Source of the DNA: JBECKR01 sp040235415
GTDB lineage: Bacteria > Acidobacteriota > Polarisedimenticolia > Polarisedimenticolales > Polarisedimenticolaceae
NCBI GenBank assembly: GCA_040235415.1
Contig: JBECKR010000143.1
Location: 1-7,174, forward strand
Reading direction: 5' to 3'
Length of the DNA stretch: 7,174 nt
Shown here: positions 1 to 6,115 of the stretch, piece by piece
How the letters are laid out: each line of letters opens with the position of its first letter
Numbering within the stretch: position 1 is the stretch's first letter
The notes under the pieces: model-generated
Seen by the model: only the letters and a program-made list of their open reading frames with translations
What the model was told of the DNA's origin: nothing
The model's database searches: none
Position numbers and translations under genes: made by a program

Positions 1-173
1 ACCTCTCGCCGAGCGAGCCCTCCGGCGTGTTCGCCGCCTGCGAGGGATCCACGGCCATCCCCAGGACGTACATCGTCGACAAGGCCGGGAACGTGCGATT
101 CTGTCACGTCGGCGCCGCCGATTACGACACCGACGCCGTGCGCCGCTTCCTCGCCGGTCTTGCCGGCTCGTAG
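1..173 (+). CDS. Thioredoxin-fold (redoxin/TlpA/AhpC-TSA-like) protein, C-terminal fragment
   Basis: This is the last 56 codons of a gene that starts before the window; the reading frame runs from base 3 to the TAG at 171-173. The visible protein contains IPRTYIVDKAGNVRF, which matches the cis-proline loop and following beta-hairpin of thioredoxin-fold redoxins (family pattern: a small or hydrophobic residue, Pro, T-[TF]-[FY]-[LI]-[VI]-D, then a G-containing turn). It then has an acidic/aromatic stretch (GAADYDTD) and a final amphipathic helix (AVRRFLAGLAGS), as expected at the end of this fold. Such proteins reduce disulfides or peroxides. The CxxC or peroxidatic Cys would lie in the missing N-terminal part, so peroxiredoxin, TlpA/ResA-like and bacterioferritin-comigratory types cannot be separated. 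Two cysteines are visible, in FAACEG and RFCHVG; neither is in a CxxC motif. The next gene starts 92 bases downstream on the same strand. Confidence 0.7.
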   Translation, partial: LSPSEPSGVFAACEGSTAIPRTYIVDKAGNVRFCHVGAADYDTDAVRRFLAGLAGS

Positions 174-222
174 GGGCTGGCCGTGACCCGGCCCGGACGC
201 GCGAATCCTGCCGCCCCAAAAA

Positions 223-255
223 CCCCGCTTGAACATCCGGGGTCCGCGATATAAC
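223..255 (+). promoter_or_regulatory. Possible promoter of the peptide transporter gene, with short leader
   Basis: TTGAAC at 229-234 resembles a -35 box and TATAAC at 250-255 resembles a -10 box. The spacer is 15 bases, shorter than the usual 17. Transcription from this -10 would start near base 262, only about four bases before the ATG at 266. No usable Shine-Dalgarno is present (the only AGG, 261-263, is two bases from the ATG), which fits a leaderless or near-leaderless mRNA. A small inverted repeat, CCCCG at 223-227 with CGGGG at 238-242, overlaps the -35 box. It could be an operator or a weak terminator for the gene upstream. All of this is by eye. Confidence 0.35.
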
Positions 256-265
256 CTCGCAGGTC

Positions 266-1813
266 ATGAACACAACAACCGCTGTCTCCCAGACCCGCAG
301 CTTCACCACCGTGTTCCTCATCGAGATGTGGGAACGCTTCGGCTACTACGGCATGCAGGCGCTGATCGTGTACTACATGGTCCAGCGCCTGAATTTCCCG
401 GACGAGCGTGCGACCGTGGTGTGGGGCGCGGCCGCCGCCCTGATCTACGTCGCACCGGCGATCGGCGGGTGGATCGGGGACAAGGTCCTCGGCAGCCGCC
501 GGACGATGCTCATGGGTGCGCTGATCCTCGCCGCCGGCTACACCCTGATGGTGGTGCCGGGACAGAGCGTGTGGTTCCTGTTCTGCGCCCTGGGCGTGAT
601 CGTGGTCGGCAACGGTCTGTTCAAGGCGAACGCCGGCAACCTGGTGCGCAAGATCTACGAGGGTGACGACTCCAAGATCGACAGCGCGTTCACCCTGTAC
701 TACATGGCGGTCAACCTGGGTGCGATGATCTCCCAGCTCCTCACGCCGTGGCTGAAGGACCACTTCAACGCGCGGTACGCCAACGGCCTGGGGTGGCACG
801 TCGCCTTCGGCGTGTGCGCGGTGGGCTTGGCGCTGGGCCTGATCAACTATGCCGTGATGCGGCACACCATGGCGCACATCGGCTCCGACCCCGACACGCG
901 CCCGGTCGACGGACGCAAGCTCGGCGCCGTGCTGCTGGGCGGGGTCGTGGCGGTGTTCGGCTCCGCCTACATCCTGGAGCACGAGACCGTGGCGCGCGCG
1001 TTCGTCTATCTCGCGGGTCTGGTCGTGCTCGGCATCTTCGCCTACCTGATCGCCATCGGCCGTCGCGAGGACCGCGCCGGCCTGATCGCGGCGTTGGTGC
1101 TGACCGTACAGACGGTGTTCTACTTCATCTTCTACCAGCAGATGTCGACCTCGCTGAACCTGTTCGCCCTGCGCAACGTCAATCCGGCGTTCGCCGTGTT
1201 CGGCCTGCACTTGTGGGACTGGTCGCCGGCGCAGTTCCAGGCGTTCAACCCGATCTGGATCTTCCTCCTCAGCCCCGTCCTGGCCTGGATCTACACCGCC
1301 GCCGGCCGGCGAGACAAGGACATCTCGATCGCGGGGAAATTCGCGGCGGGTTTCGCCGTCGTCGCCGCCGGCTTCTTCATCTACGGCGCCGCCGGGCATT
1401 TCGCCGCGGGCGACGGCAGAGTCTCCTCGTGGCTGATGGTCTGGGGCTACGGCGCCATCTCGCTGGGCGAGCTGCTCGTCAGCGGTCTCGGGCTGGCCAT
1501 GGTGGCGCGCTACGTTCCGGCGAGCATGGGCGGGTTCATGATGGGCGCGTACTTCGTCGCGTCGGGCGTCTCGCAGTACCTCGGCGGGCTGGTGGCCTCC
1601 TATGCCAGCATCTCGGCCGACATCACGAGCGATCCGGTGGCCAGCTTGCCGATCTACACGGGGCTGTTCAACAAGCTCGGCATCGCGGCCCTGGTCTGTA
1701 CCGTCATCGCGGTGTCGGTGCTGCCCTTCATGAGGCGCCTGTCGGACGCGCACCACAACCGGGGCGTGCCCGAAGGCGCTGCCGGCATGCCCACGATCGC
1801 CTCGGAGGAATGA
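266..1813 (+). CDS. POT/PTR2-family proton-dependent di/tripeptide symporter (DtpA/DtpB-like)
   Basis: A 515-residue inner-membrane transporter of the proton-dependent oligopeptide transporter family (MFS superfamily), which imports di- and tripeptides with protons. The diagnostic ExxERF motif is intact in TM1 (E20, E23, R24, F25, followed by GYYG at 26-29). GNGLFKAN at 115-122 carries the TM4 lysine (K120). FTLYYMAVNLGAM (142-154) fits the PTR2 family signature. GELLVSGLGLAMV (401-413) supplies the TM10 glutamate (E402). QMSTSLN (292-298) and FQAFNPIW (324-331) match the TM7-TM8 region of E. coli DtpB as I remember it. Hydrophobic segments fit 12 core helices plus two linker helices (about 218-262) typical of bacterial POTs. 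Length is close to the usual 490-510. The N-terminus MNTTT also matches DtpB, supporting the ATG at 266. A divergent substrate range is possible, but the proton-coupling and peptide-binding residues are all present. It appears to be transcribed alone. Confidence 0.93.
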   Translation: MNTTTAVSQTRSFTTVFLIEMWERFGYYGMQALIVYYMVQRLNFPDERATVVWGAAAALIYVAPAIGGWIGDKVLGSRRTMLMGALILAAGYTLMVVPGQSVWFLFCALGVIVVGNGLFKANAGNLVRKIYEGDDSKIDSAFTLYYMAVNLGAMISQLLTPWLKDHFNARYANGLGWHVAFGVCAVGLALGLINYAVMRHTMAHIGSDPDTRPVDGRKLGAVLLGGVVAVFGSAYILEHETVARAFVYLAGLVVLGIFAYLIAIGRREDRAGLIAALVLTVQTVFYFIFYQQMSTSLNLFALRNVNPAFAVFGLHLWDWSPAQFQAFNPIWIFLLSPVLAWIYTAAGRRDKDISIAGKFAAGFAVVAAGFFIYGAAGHFAAGDGRVSSWLMVWGYGAISLGELLVSGLGLAMVARYVPASMGGFMMGAYFVASGVSQYLGGLVASYASISADITSDPVASLPIYTGLFNKLGIAALVCTVIAVSVLPFMRRLSDAHHNRGVPEGAAGMPTIASEE

Positions 1814-1827
1814 CGCAGGGTCGAGCT

Positions 1828-1852
1828 CCCGCGCCGCTCGTGCCGGTGCGGG
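1828..1852 (+). terminator. Possible terminator hairpin after the peptide transporter gene
   Basis: CCCGCGCC (1828-1835) pairs with GGTGCGGG (1845-1852), giving an 8-bp stem with one G-T wobble and a 9-base loop, 14 bases after the TGA at 1811-1813. No T-tract follows, so intrinsic termination is uncertain. GC-rich hairpins of this size also arise by chance at this base composition. Confidence 0.25.
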
Positions 1853-1945
1853 GCCGGATCAGCGCTCCGTCGCTGCGGCTCGACGCCGGCAACAGCAACG
1901 CCCGGACATGGACCGACCGTAGGGAAGTGGAACCCGCCCGCGCCG

Positions 1946-2245
1946 TCAGGCGACGTGCGACACGGCCCCGGGCTGCTCGTCGAGCTCGTCCGCGGTAAAG
2001 TTCAGGTTGTTGAGCCAGCCGCCCACCGCCCCCAGGCTGTTTCCGACGGCAGTCAGGTCGCAGAACAGGCCGCCGTACTTCTCGGTGGGACCGGGCGCGC
2101 TGCTCCAGTCCGACCATTTCTTCCCGCCGCAGGCCGAGATCGCGTTCGCCGCGCCGGAGGCGCTGTGCCCCGCGCCGGTGTGCGGGTTTTGGCCGCGCCC
2201 GGCCCGGCACGAAAGACCGGGACCTGAGCTAGCATCGTCGCCCAT
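1946..2245 (-). CDS. Unrecognised small ORF or gene remnant, antisense, between the two transporter genes
   Basis: Most of the interval 1814-2243 would be empty without this frame. From the TGA at 1946-1948 the frame reads up to an ATG at 2245-2243, giving 99 residues. The distal part (about residues 25-99) looks protein-like: a Gly/Ser/Ala-rich start (GHSASGAANAISACGG), then KKWSDWSS, EKYGGLFCDLTAVGN, GGWLNNLNF and an acidic end (TADELDEQPG). In that part position 3 is richest in GC, position 1 intermediate and position 2 lowest, the coding pattern of the neighbours; the first ~25 codons lose it. No Shine-Dalgarno or alternative GTG/TTG start is visible, so it may be a 5'-decayed remnant. 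The ATG overlaps the DUF819 start on the other strand (shared CATG, 2243-2246). The complementary plus frame has the same third-position bias but encodes a Pro/Arg-rich sequence, which I judge less likely. I recognise no family. Confidence 0.3.
   Translation of the reverse strand: MGDDASSGPGLSCRAGRGQNPHTGAGHSASGAANAISACGGKKWSDWSSAPGPTEKYGGLFCDLTAVGNSLGAVGGWLNNLNFTADELDEQPGAVSHVA
2230..2243 (+). promoter_or_regulatory. Possible -10 element giving a leaderless DUF819 mRNA
   Basis: TAGCAT at 2230-2235 fits the loose TANNNT -10 pattern and ends eight bases before the ATG at 2244, so transcription would start about at the start codon. No Shine-Dalgarno is present in the preceding 20 bases and no convincing -35 box is seen. 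The arrangement resembles that in front of the peptide transporter. The evidence is weak and rests on spacing alone. Confidence 0.2.
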
Positions 2246-3395
2246 GTCCCATCCCCTGTGGATCGTCGGGGTGCTCGCCGCGGCGACGGCCGCCAGCGAA
2301 TGGCTGGCGCGGCGCTCCGCGTTGCGGCACCTCGGCTCGGCGCTCCTGGTCATCGTGCTGACCGCGGCGGCGGCGAACCTACGTCTGATCCCGTCGGTGA
2401 CCGACGGCTCGCCCGTGTACGACGCGGTGTTCGGCACCGTGGGTCCCTTGGCGATCTTCTGGCTGCTGTTGCAGGTCCGGCTGCGCAACGTCTTGCGCGC
2501 CGGGCCGACGATGCTGGGCCTGTTCTTCCTGGGCGCGGCCGGGACGCTCGCCGGCGTGCTCCTCGGCATGCGCCTGGTCGGGGGAGAGAGCGCGTTCGGC
2601 CCGCTCCAGGCCGCGCTCGGCGGGATGTACGTCGGGACCTACACCGGCGGAAGCATCAACTTCAACGCGATCGCGCTGGAGTACGACGTGATGCGGGACG
2701 GCGTGCTGTACGCCGGCGCGGCCGTGGTGGACAACGCCGCCACGACCGTGTGGATGGCGGCCACGGTCGTGCTCCCGCGGCTGCTTGCCGGACGGTGGCG
2801 CGTGCGCGGCCCCGATGCTTCCGCCGCCGACGCCGCTCCGGCAGGGCTCGCCGACCGCGACACCGCGACCGCCGAAGGGATCGCGGTGCTCGTGGCCCTC
2901 GGGGCCGCCGGCTTGTTCCTGTCGGAAGCGTTCAGTGCGTGGTGCGCCGCCCGGCTGCACGTGCCGGTGCCGTCGATCCTCGTCCTGGCGACGCTCGCGC
3001 TGCTGCTGGCCCAGGTTCCGGCGATCCACCGCGTGCGGGGCACGCAGCTCATCGGCTGGACGGCGGTGATGTTCTTCCTCGCGGCGATCGGTGCGCTGTG
3101 CGATCTGAAGGCGTTGGCCCGGCTCGGCGCCCTGGCGCCGAGCCTCCTCGGGCTCGTCGGCACCACGGTGGTCGTCCACGGCGCGTTCGTGTTCGGCGGG
3201 GCGGCGGCGCTGCGGCTCGACCCCGACGTTGCCGCGGTGGCCTCGCAGGCGAACATCGGCGGGAGCACCTCGGCCCTGGCGCTCGCGCGGAGCCTGGACC
3301 GCGAGGACCTCGAGCTGCCGGCGGTGCTGGTCGGCTCGATCGGCAACGCGATCGGGACGTACCTCGGATTCCTGGCGGTCGCGCTGCTGCGCTGA
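2244..3395 (+). CDS. DUF819 (YjcL-like) multi-pass inner-membrane protein
   Basis: A 383-residue, strongly hydrophobic protein of the DUF819 family (B. subtilis YjcL type). These are predicted multi-pass transporters with no established substrate that I can name. The family hallmark is at 127-144, GMYVGTYTGGSINFNAIA, followed by DGVLYAGAAVVDNAATTVWMA (152-172). In the second half VASQANIGGSTSALALARS (332-350) and VLVGSIGNAIGTYLGF (361-376) repeat the Gly-Gly-Ser theme, consistent with an internally duplicated fold with two re-entrant Gly/Ser segments. A charged, Ala-rich cytoplasmic loop (about 184-210) divides the halves. About ten hydrophobic segments are visible. I chose the ATG at 2244 because it begins directly before the first hydrophobic segment (PLWIVGVLAAATAA). 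The same frame stays open upstream to 2007, but that stretch is Pro-rich and unlike the family. The gene looks monocistronic and converges on the radical SAM gene. Confidence 0.88.
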   Translation: MSHPLWIVGVLAAATAASEWLARRSALRHLGSALLVIVLTAAAANLRLIPSVTDGSPVYDAVFGTVGPLAIFWLLLQVRLRNVLRAGPTMLGLFFLGAAGTLAGVLLGMRLVGGESAFGPLQAALGGMYVGTYTGGSINFNAIALEYDVMRDGVLYAGAAVVDNAATTVWMAATVVLPRLLAGRWRVRGPDASAADAAPAGLADRDTATAEGIAVLVALGAAGLFLSEAFSAWCAARLHVPVPSILVLATLALLLAQVPAIHRVRGTQLIGWTAVMFFLAAIGALCDLKALARLGALAPSLLGLVGTTVVVHGAFVFGGAAALRLDPDVAAVASQANIGGSTSALALARSLDREDLELPAVLVGSIGNAIGTYLGFLAVALLR

Positions 3396-3402
3396 TCCCC
3401 AC

Positions 3403-3422
3403 CGTGCTCGCGACCGGGCACG
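3403..3422 (+). terminator. Hairpin after the DUF819 gene, likely terminator
   Basis: Bases 3403-3410 (CGTGCTCG) pair with 3415-3422 (CGGGCACG): an 8-bp stem with one T-G wobble and a 4-base loop, starting seven bases after the TGA at 3393-3395. No T-tract follows. Position and compactness favour a role in ending DUF819 transcription before the convergent gene. Confidence 0.35.
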
Positions 3423-3447
3423 ACCGCATCGCTCACCGCGGGCACGC

Positions 3448-3468
3448 TCCGGGCGAGCCGGACCCGGA
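3448..3468 (-). terminator. Hairpin after the radical SAM gene, possible terminator
   Basis: TCCGGG (3448-3453) and CCCGGA (3463-3468) form a perfect 6-bp inverted repeat with a 9-base loop. It lies 22 bases beyond the radical SAM stop when read on the minus strand. There is no T-tract. With the hairpin at 3403-3422 it fills most of the 95-base convergent spacer, which otherwise shows nothing. Confidence 0.25.
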
Positions 3469-3490
3469 CACGCGCGACCGCGCCACAGCC

Positions 3491-4999
3491 TCACACGCCG
3501 CCGTAGACCGGGGCGCGCCCGGGGACGGCGGACGGCCTCCTCGCGAGCCTCCGCCGGAACCGGACGTGCCGGCGCGCCGCCGCGGCCACGAGCGGCCGCC
3601 AGGCCGCGTGCGTCAGGCGAAGGCGGATGAGCCACGGCCACACGAGGTTCGCGCGCTTATAGAGGAAGCTCATCATGAGATAGCCGGGAACGTCTCCCGC
3701 GCGCTCCGGCCGCCGCATCCAGATCGACCGGGTCGAGAACAGTCGGCGGTAACAGCGGTCGTACCCCTCGAGCAGCTCCTCCGGGGTCATGTGGCGCGGC
3801 CGGAAGACGACGTGACCGGTGTCGTAGAGGTCCCAGTTCCGATGGACGATCCGTCCCTCGGCCTCGAGGCGACGGAACAGAGGCGTCCCGGGGTACGGGG
3901 TGAGGATGTGGAAGGTCGCACAGGCGAGGCGCTGTGCCTCCACCCAGTCGGCGGTCCGGTCGAACACGTCCTTCCGGTCATGGTCGAAGCCGAAGACGAA
4001 GCTCGCGTTGACGGCGATCCCGTTCGCGTGGAAGACCCCGACGCGCCGGGCGTAGTCCTCCGGGCGGGGTGACTTCTTCCTCGCATCGTCGAGGTTCTCT
4101 CCGGTCAGCGTCTCGAGTCCGACGAACACGGCGGTGCACCCCGCGAGCGCCATCTCGCGGACGAGCGCAGGATCGTCGGTGACGTCGACGGTCACCGCCG
4201 CGCTCCAGATCTTCCGGAGCGGGGCGAGGGCGCGGCAGAGCGCTCGCAGGTACTCCGGGCGCGACCCCAGGTTGTTGTCGGTGAAGACGAAATAGGGCTC
4301 GTCGTTCGCGACCACTTCCGCGACGACCTGGTCCACGTCGCGCGTCTGGTAGGGAACGTGGAGCCCGTCGGTCGCGAGGTAGCAGAAACCGCATCGGTTA
4401 TGGCATCCGCGCGTCGCGATGACGCTCGAGGTCGTCAAGAAGTCCCGGCGCGGGAGTATGGCGCGGCGCGGTGCCGGATCGTCCCGATAGGGATGCCGGT
4501 AGCTCCCGACGTAGCGTGACTTCAGCGTTCCGGCCGCCGCGTCCTCGAGGATCCGCGGCCAGAGCCGGGCCCCTTCACCGATCGCGAGGGCGTCGGCGTG
4601 CGGAGCGCACTCGTCGGGGCAGCTCGCGACGTGGAGCCCGCCGAGCACGACCTTCGCCCCACGCTCCCGGTACCAGCGCGCCAGCACGTAGGCCCGCCGC
4701 GCGAACGTGAGATGGACCGAGATCCCGACGACGCTCGGAAACGGCTCGGTGGGCGGGGGTCCCTGCAGGAGGTTCTCGTCCCAGTAGGCGACCTCCCAGT
4801 CGGGCGGCGTCGCCCCCGCGATCGACGTTAGGGCGAGGGTCGGTGTCAGGACGTGCTTGCCGAAGCTCCCGTGCGGATCCTTCGGATAGAACGGGTTCAC
4901 GAGGAGCGCGTACCGCGCGCGCGGAGGCGGTGTCGTGCGCGTGGGATCGAGGACCGGTGCTTCGCGCATCGTCCGGGGAAGGGGCTTCGGACGGAGCAT
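3491..4999 (-). CDS. Cobalamin-binding radical SAM protein with DUF4070-like C-terminus
   Basis: A 502-residue class B-type radical SAM enzyme. The N-terminal Rossmann-like B12-binding domain spans about 29-155 (ALLVNPFYP at the start; VVLGGLHVASCP and ADALAIGEGARLWP near its end). The DxHxxG cobalamin base-off motif is absent, as in many HpnP/HpnJ/BchE-type relatives. The radical SAM core follows with the 4Fe-4S/SAM motif ATRGCHNRCGFCY (C199, C203, C206), FTDNN (239-243), VGLET (293-297) and TPYPGTPL (367-374). MTPEELLEGYDRCYRRLF (404-421) marks the DUF4070-like region, and an Arg/Trp-rich tail follows. Known members methylate or rearrange unactivated carbons, often in lipids or pigments; the substrate here is unknown. 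The ATG at 4999 is preferred over the in-frame GTG at 5017 because GGGAGG (plus 5006-5011) sits six bases upstream of it. It lies 174 bases after DUF4474 on the same strand, so co-transcription is possible. No cobalamin riboswitch is evident. Confidence 0.88.
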   Translation of the reverse strand: MLRPKPLPRTMREAPVLDPTRTTPPPRARYALLVNPFYPKDPHGSFGKHVLTPTLALTSIAGATPPDWEVAYWDENLLQGPPPTEPFPSVVGISVHLTFARRAYVLARWYRERGAKVVLGGLHVASCPDECAPHADALAIGEGARLWPRILEDAAAGTLKSRYVGSYRHPYRDDPAPRRAILPRRDFLTTSSVIATRGCHNRCGFCYLATDGLHVPYQTRDVDQVVAEVVANDEPYFVFTDNNLGSRPEYLRALCRALAPLRKIWSAAVTVDVTDDPALVREMALAGCTAVFVGLETLTGENLDDARKKSPRPEDYARRVGVFHANGIAVNASFVFGFDHDRKDVFDRTADWVEAQRLACATFHILTPYPGTPLFRRLEAEGRIVHRNWDLYDTGHVVFRPRHMTPEELLEGYDRCYRRLFSTRSIWMRRPERAGDVPGYLMMSFLYKRANLVWPWLIRLRLTHAAWRPLVAAAARRHVRFRRRLARRPSAVPGRAPVYGGV

Positions 5000-5173
5000 G
5001 TCGTGCCTCCCGTACACCAGGTGATCGAAGACACGGTACGCCGGGACCGTGCGCCGGGAGTGGCGACTCCATGCGGATCCGGTGGAGAATCCGTGCAGGA
5101 TCGGTGCAATCCGACTCGAGGGGCTCGACCTCTCCCGAACGAACGATGAGGGCTTTGATCGCCGTCGACGAGA
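5000..5173 (-). other. Spacer between the DUF4474 and radical SAM genes
   Basis: These 174 bases carry the GGGAGG Shine-Dalgarno of the radical SAM gene (plus 5006-5011) at the left end. One weak hairpin is present: GAGGGG at 5118-5123 with CCTCTC at 5129-5134, one wobble and a 5-base loop. I see no convincing promoter, terminator T-tract or small gene. A read-through operon and a separate promoter are both possible. Confidence 0.4.
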
Positions 5174-6115
5174 TCAGCTCGTGCGTGCCGGATGATGGGT
5201 GTTGTGCCAGACCTTGTCGTGGAAGAACGCGAAGACGTCCCGGTCCCCACGCAGCTTGCCGAGCTCCTTGTCGAGGAGCCGTCGGCCGCGAGCGACGACC
5301 TTGTTGACGACTTTCCGCGCCCGTGGTTGCACGAGGTGCTTCTTGGGGACGGCCCGAACTGCGCGCCTCTCGCGAGCGATCGTGAACGCGTTCGGATCGT
5401 TGCTCCGCAGACCCAGCTCTTTCTTCAAAGCCGCGTAGCCGTCGACCAGTGTCTTGTTGTGCGACTGCATCCGCGGCTCCAAGGCGTACCGCGTCGCGGG
5501 CTGCAGCGTCTTGGGCCTGTGGAACGTGAAGTGCACCTTGTGACCCGACGTCGTCGGGTGGTAGCCCAGCTTCTTCAACGCCTGCAGGAACTCGTGGCGC
5601 ATGTCTCCGCTCGCCGGGAGAAACGCGATCTCGATATCCATGACGAGGCTCGACGTCGGGTCGGTGAATACGCCCCACCGGAAGCCCGTGAGCCACCAAT
5701 GAGACTCGGGACCGCGGCGGAACAGCTCCTTGCCGTCCCGCTTCAGGGAGAACGCCAACGTCAGCAGCTGGATCTCGTGGTCGTTCGCGCATCGGTACAG
5801 GAGGCGGCGCTCCGAACCGGGCGGCGCGAGCAGGTCGGTGTGGTTGTACAGGCCGATCTCGCAGCCCGTCTCCAGACCGTACTGCCCCTTCCACAACTCG
5901 ATCATCCACTTCTTTTTGCCGCTCACGAAGTAGATCGGCTCGCAGTCGAGAATCATGCTCCCGCCCGGCGCGGCGACGTCGTAAGCCCAGGTGTATCCGC
6001 CGAGCCGCTGCGGCGCGTACATCCTGGAATAGATGATGTCCTGCGCGGAGTCGTACTTGAACCCGGCCCCGAAGACCGCGAACCCCAGCGCCGACTGAGG
6101 CTTCCAGCTTCCCAT
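5174..6115 (-). CDS. DUF4474-domain protein with basic C-terminal extension
   Basis: A 313-residue protein of uncharacterised family DUF4474, recognised from the conserved block at about 19-90. That block has FKYDSAQDIIYSRMYAPQR (19-37), YDVAAPGG (45-52), ILDCEPIYF (55-63), and KKWMIELWKGQYGLETGCEIG (68-88) with its Trp/Lys/Gly/Gln/Tyr core. A second conserved-looking part, about 105-205, contains ANDHEIQLLTLAFSLKRDG, HWWLTGFRWG and a terminal HKVHFTFHRPKTLQP. No signal peptide or membrane helix is visible, so it is probably cytoplasmic. Residues about 248-292 are very basic (ERRAVRAVPKKH, RARKVVNKVVARGRRLL), suggesting contact with nucleic acid or acidic lipid (inference). The ATG at 6115 is fixed by AGGAGG (plus 6122-6127) six bases upstream and by the start of the family match; the frame stays open much further upstream but only as an antisense/out-of-frame artefact across the CGNR gene. 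Sampled lines are somewhat lower in GC than those of flanking genes. No molecular function is known to me. Confidence 0.82.
   Translation of the reverse strand: MGSWKPQSALGFAVFGAGFKYDSAQDIIYSRMYAPQRLGGYTWAYDVAAPGGSMILDCEPIYFVSGKKKWMIELWKGQYGLETGCEIGLYNHTDLLAPPGSERRLLYRCANDHEIQLLTLAFSLKRDGKELFRRGPESHWWLTGFRWGVFTDPTSSLVMDIEIAFLPASGDMRHEFLQALKKLGYHPTTSGHKVHFTFHRPKTLQPATRYALEPRMQSHNKTLVDGYAALKKELGLRSNDPNAFTIARERRAVRAVPKKHLVQPRARKVVNKVVARGRRLLDKELGKLRGDRDVFAFFHDKVWHNTHHPARTS

Noticed and set aside
122..1756. 544-codon open frame on the minus strand
   Set aside because: It is antisense to the clear POT transporter and encodes an Arg/His/Gln-rich sequence with no family features, the usual shadow of a GC3-biased gene.
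2007..2243. N-terminal extension of DUF819 (frame open for 79 more codons)
   Set aside because: The extension is Pro-rich, unlike DUF819 family N-termini, and the ATG at 2244 sits directly before the first membrane segment.
2379..3641. 420-codon minus-strand open frame
   Set aside because: It is antisense to DUF819 and has a low-complexity Arg/Ala/His/Gln composition.
2258..4072. 604-codon plus-strand open frame
   Set aside because: It runs out of frame through DUF819 and antisense through the radical SAM gene. The product is Arg/Ala/Pro-rich with no recognisable domain.
5000..5017. GTG at 5017 as the radical SAM start
   Set aside because: The ATG at 4999 has GGGAGG at 6-base spacing. The six extra residues from the GTG would overlap that Shine-Dalgarno and are not part of the B12 domain.
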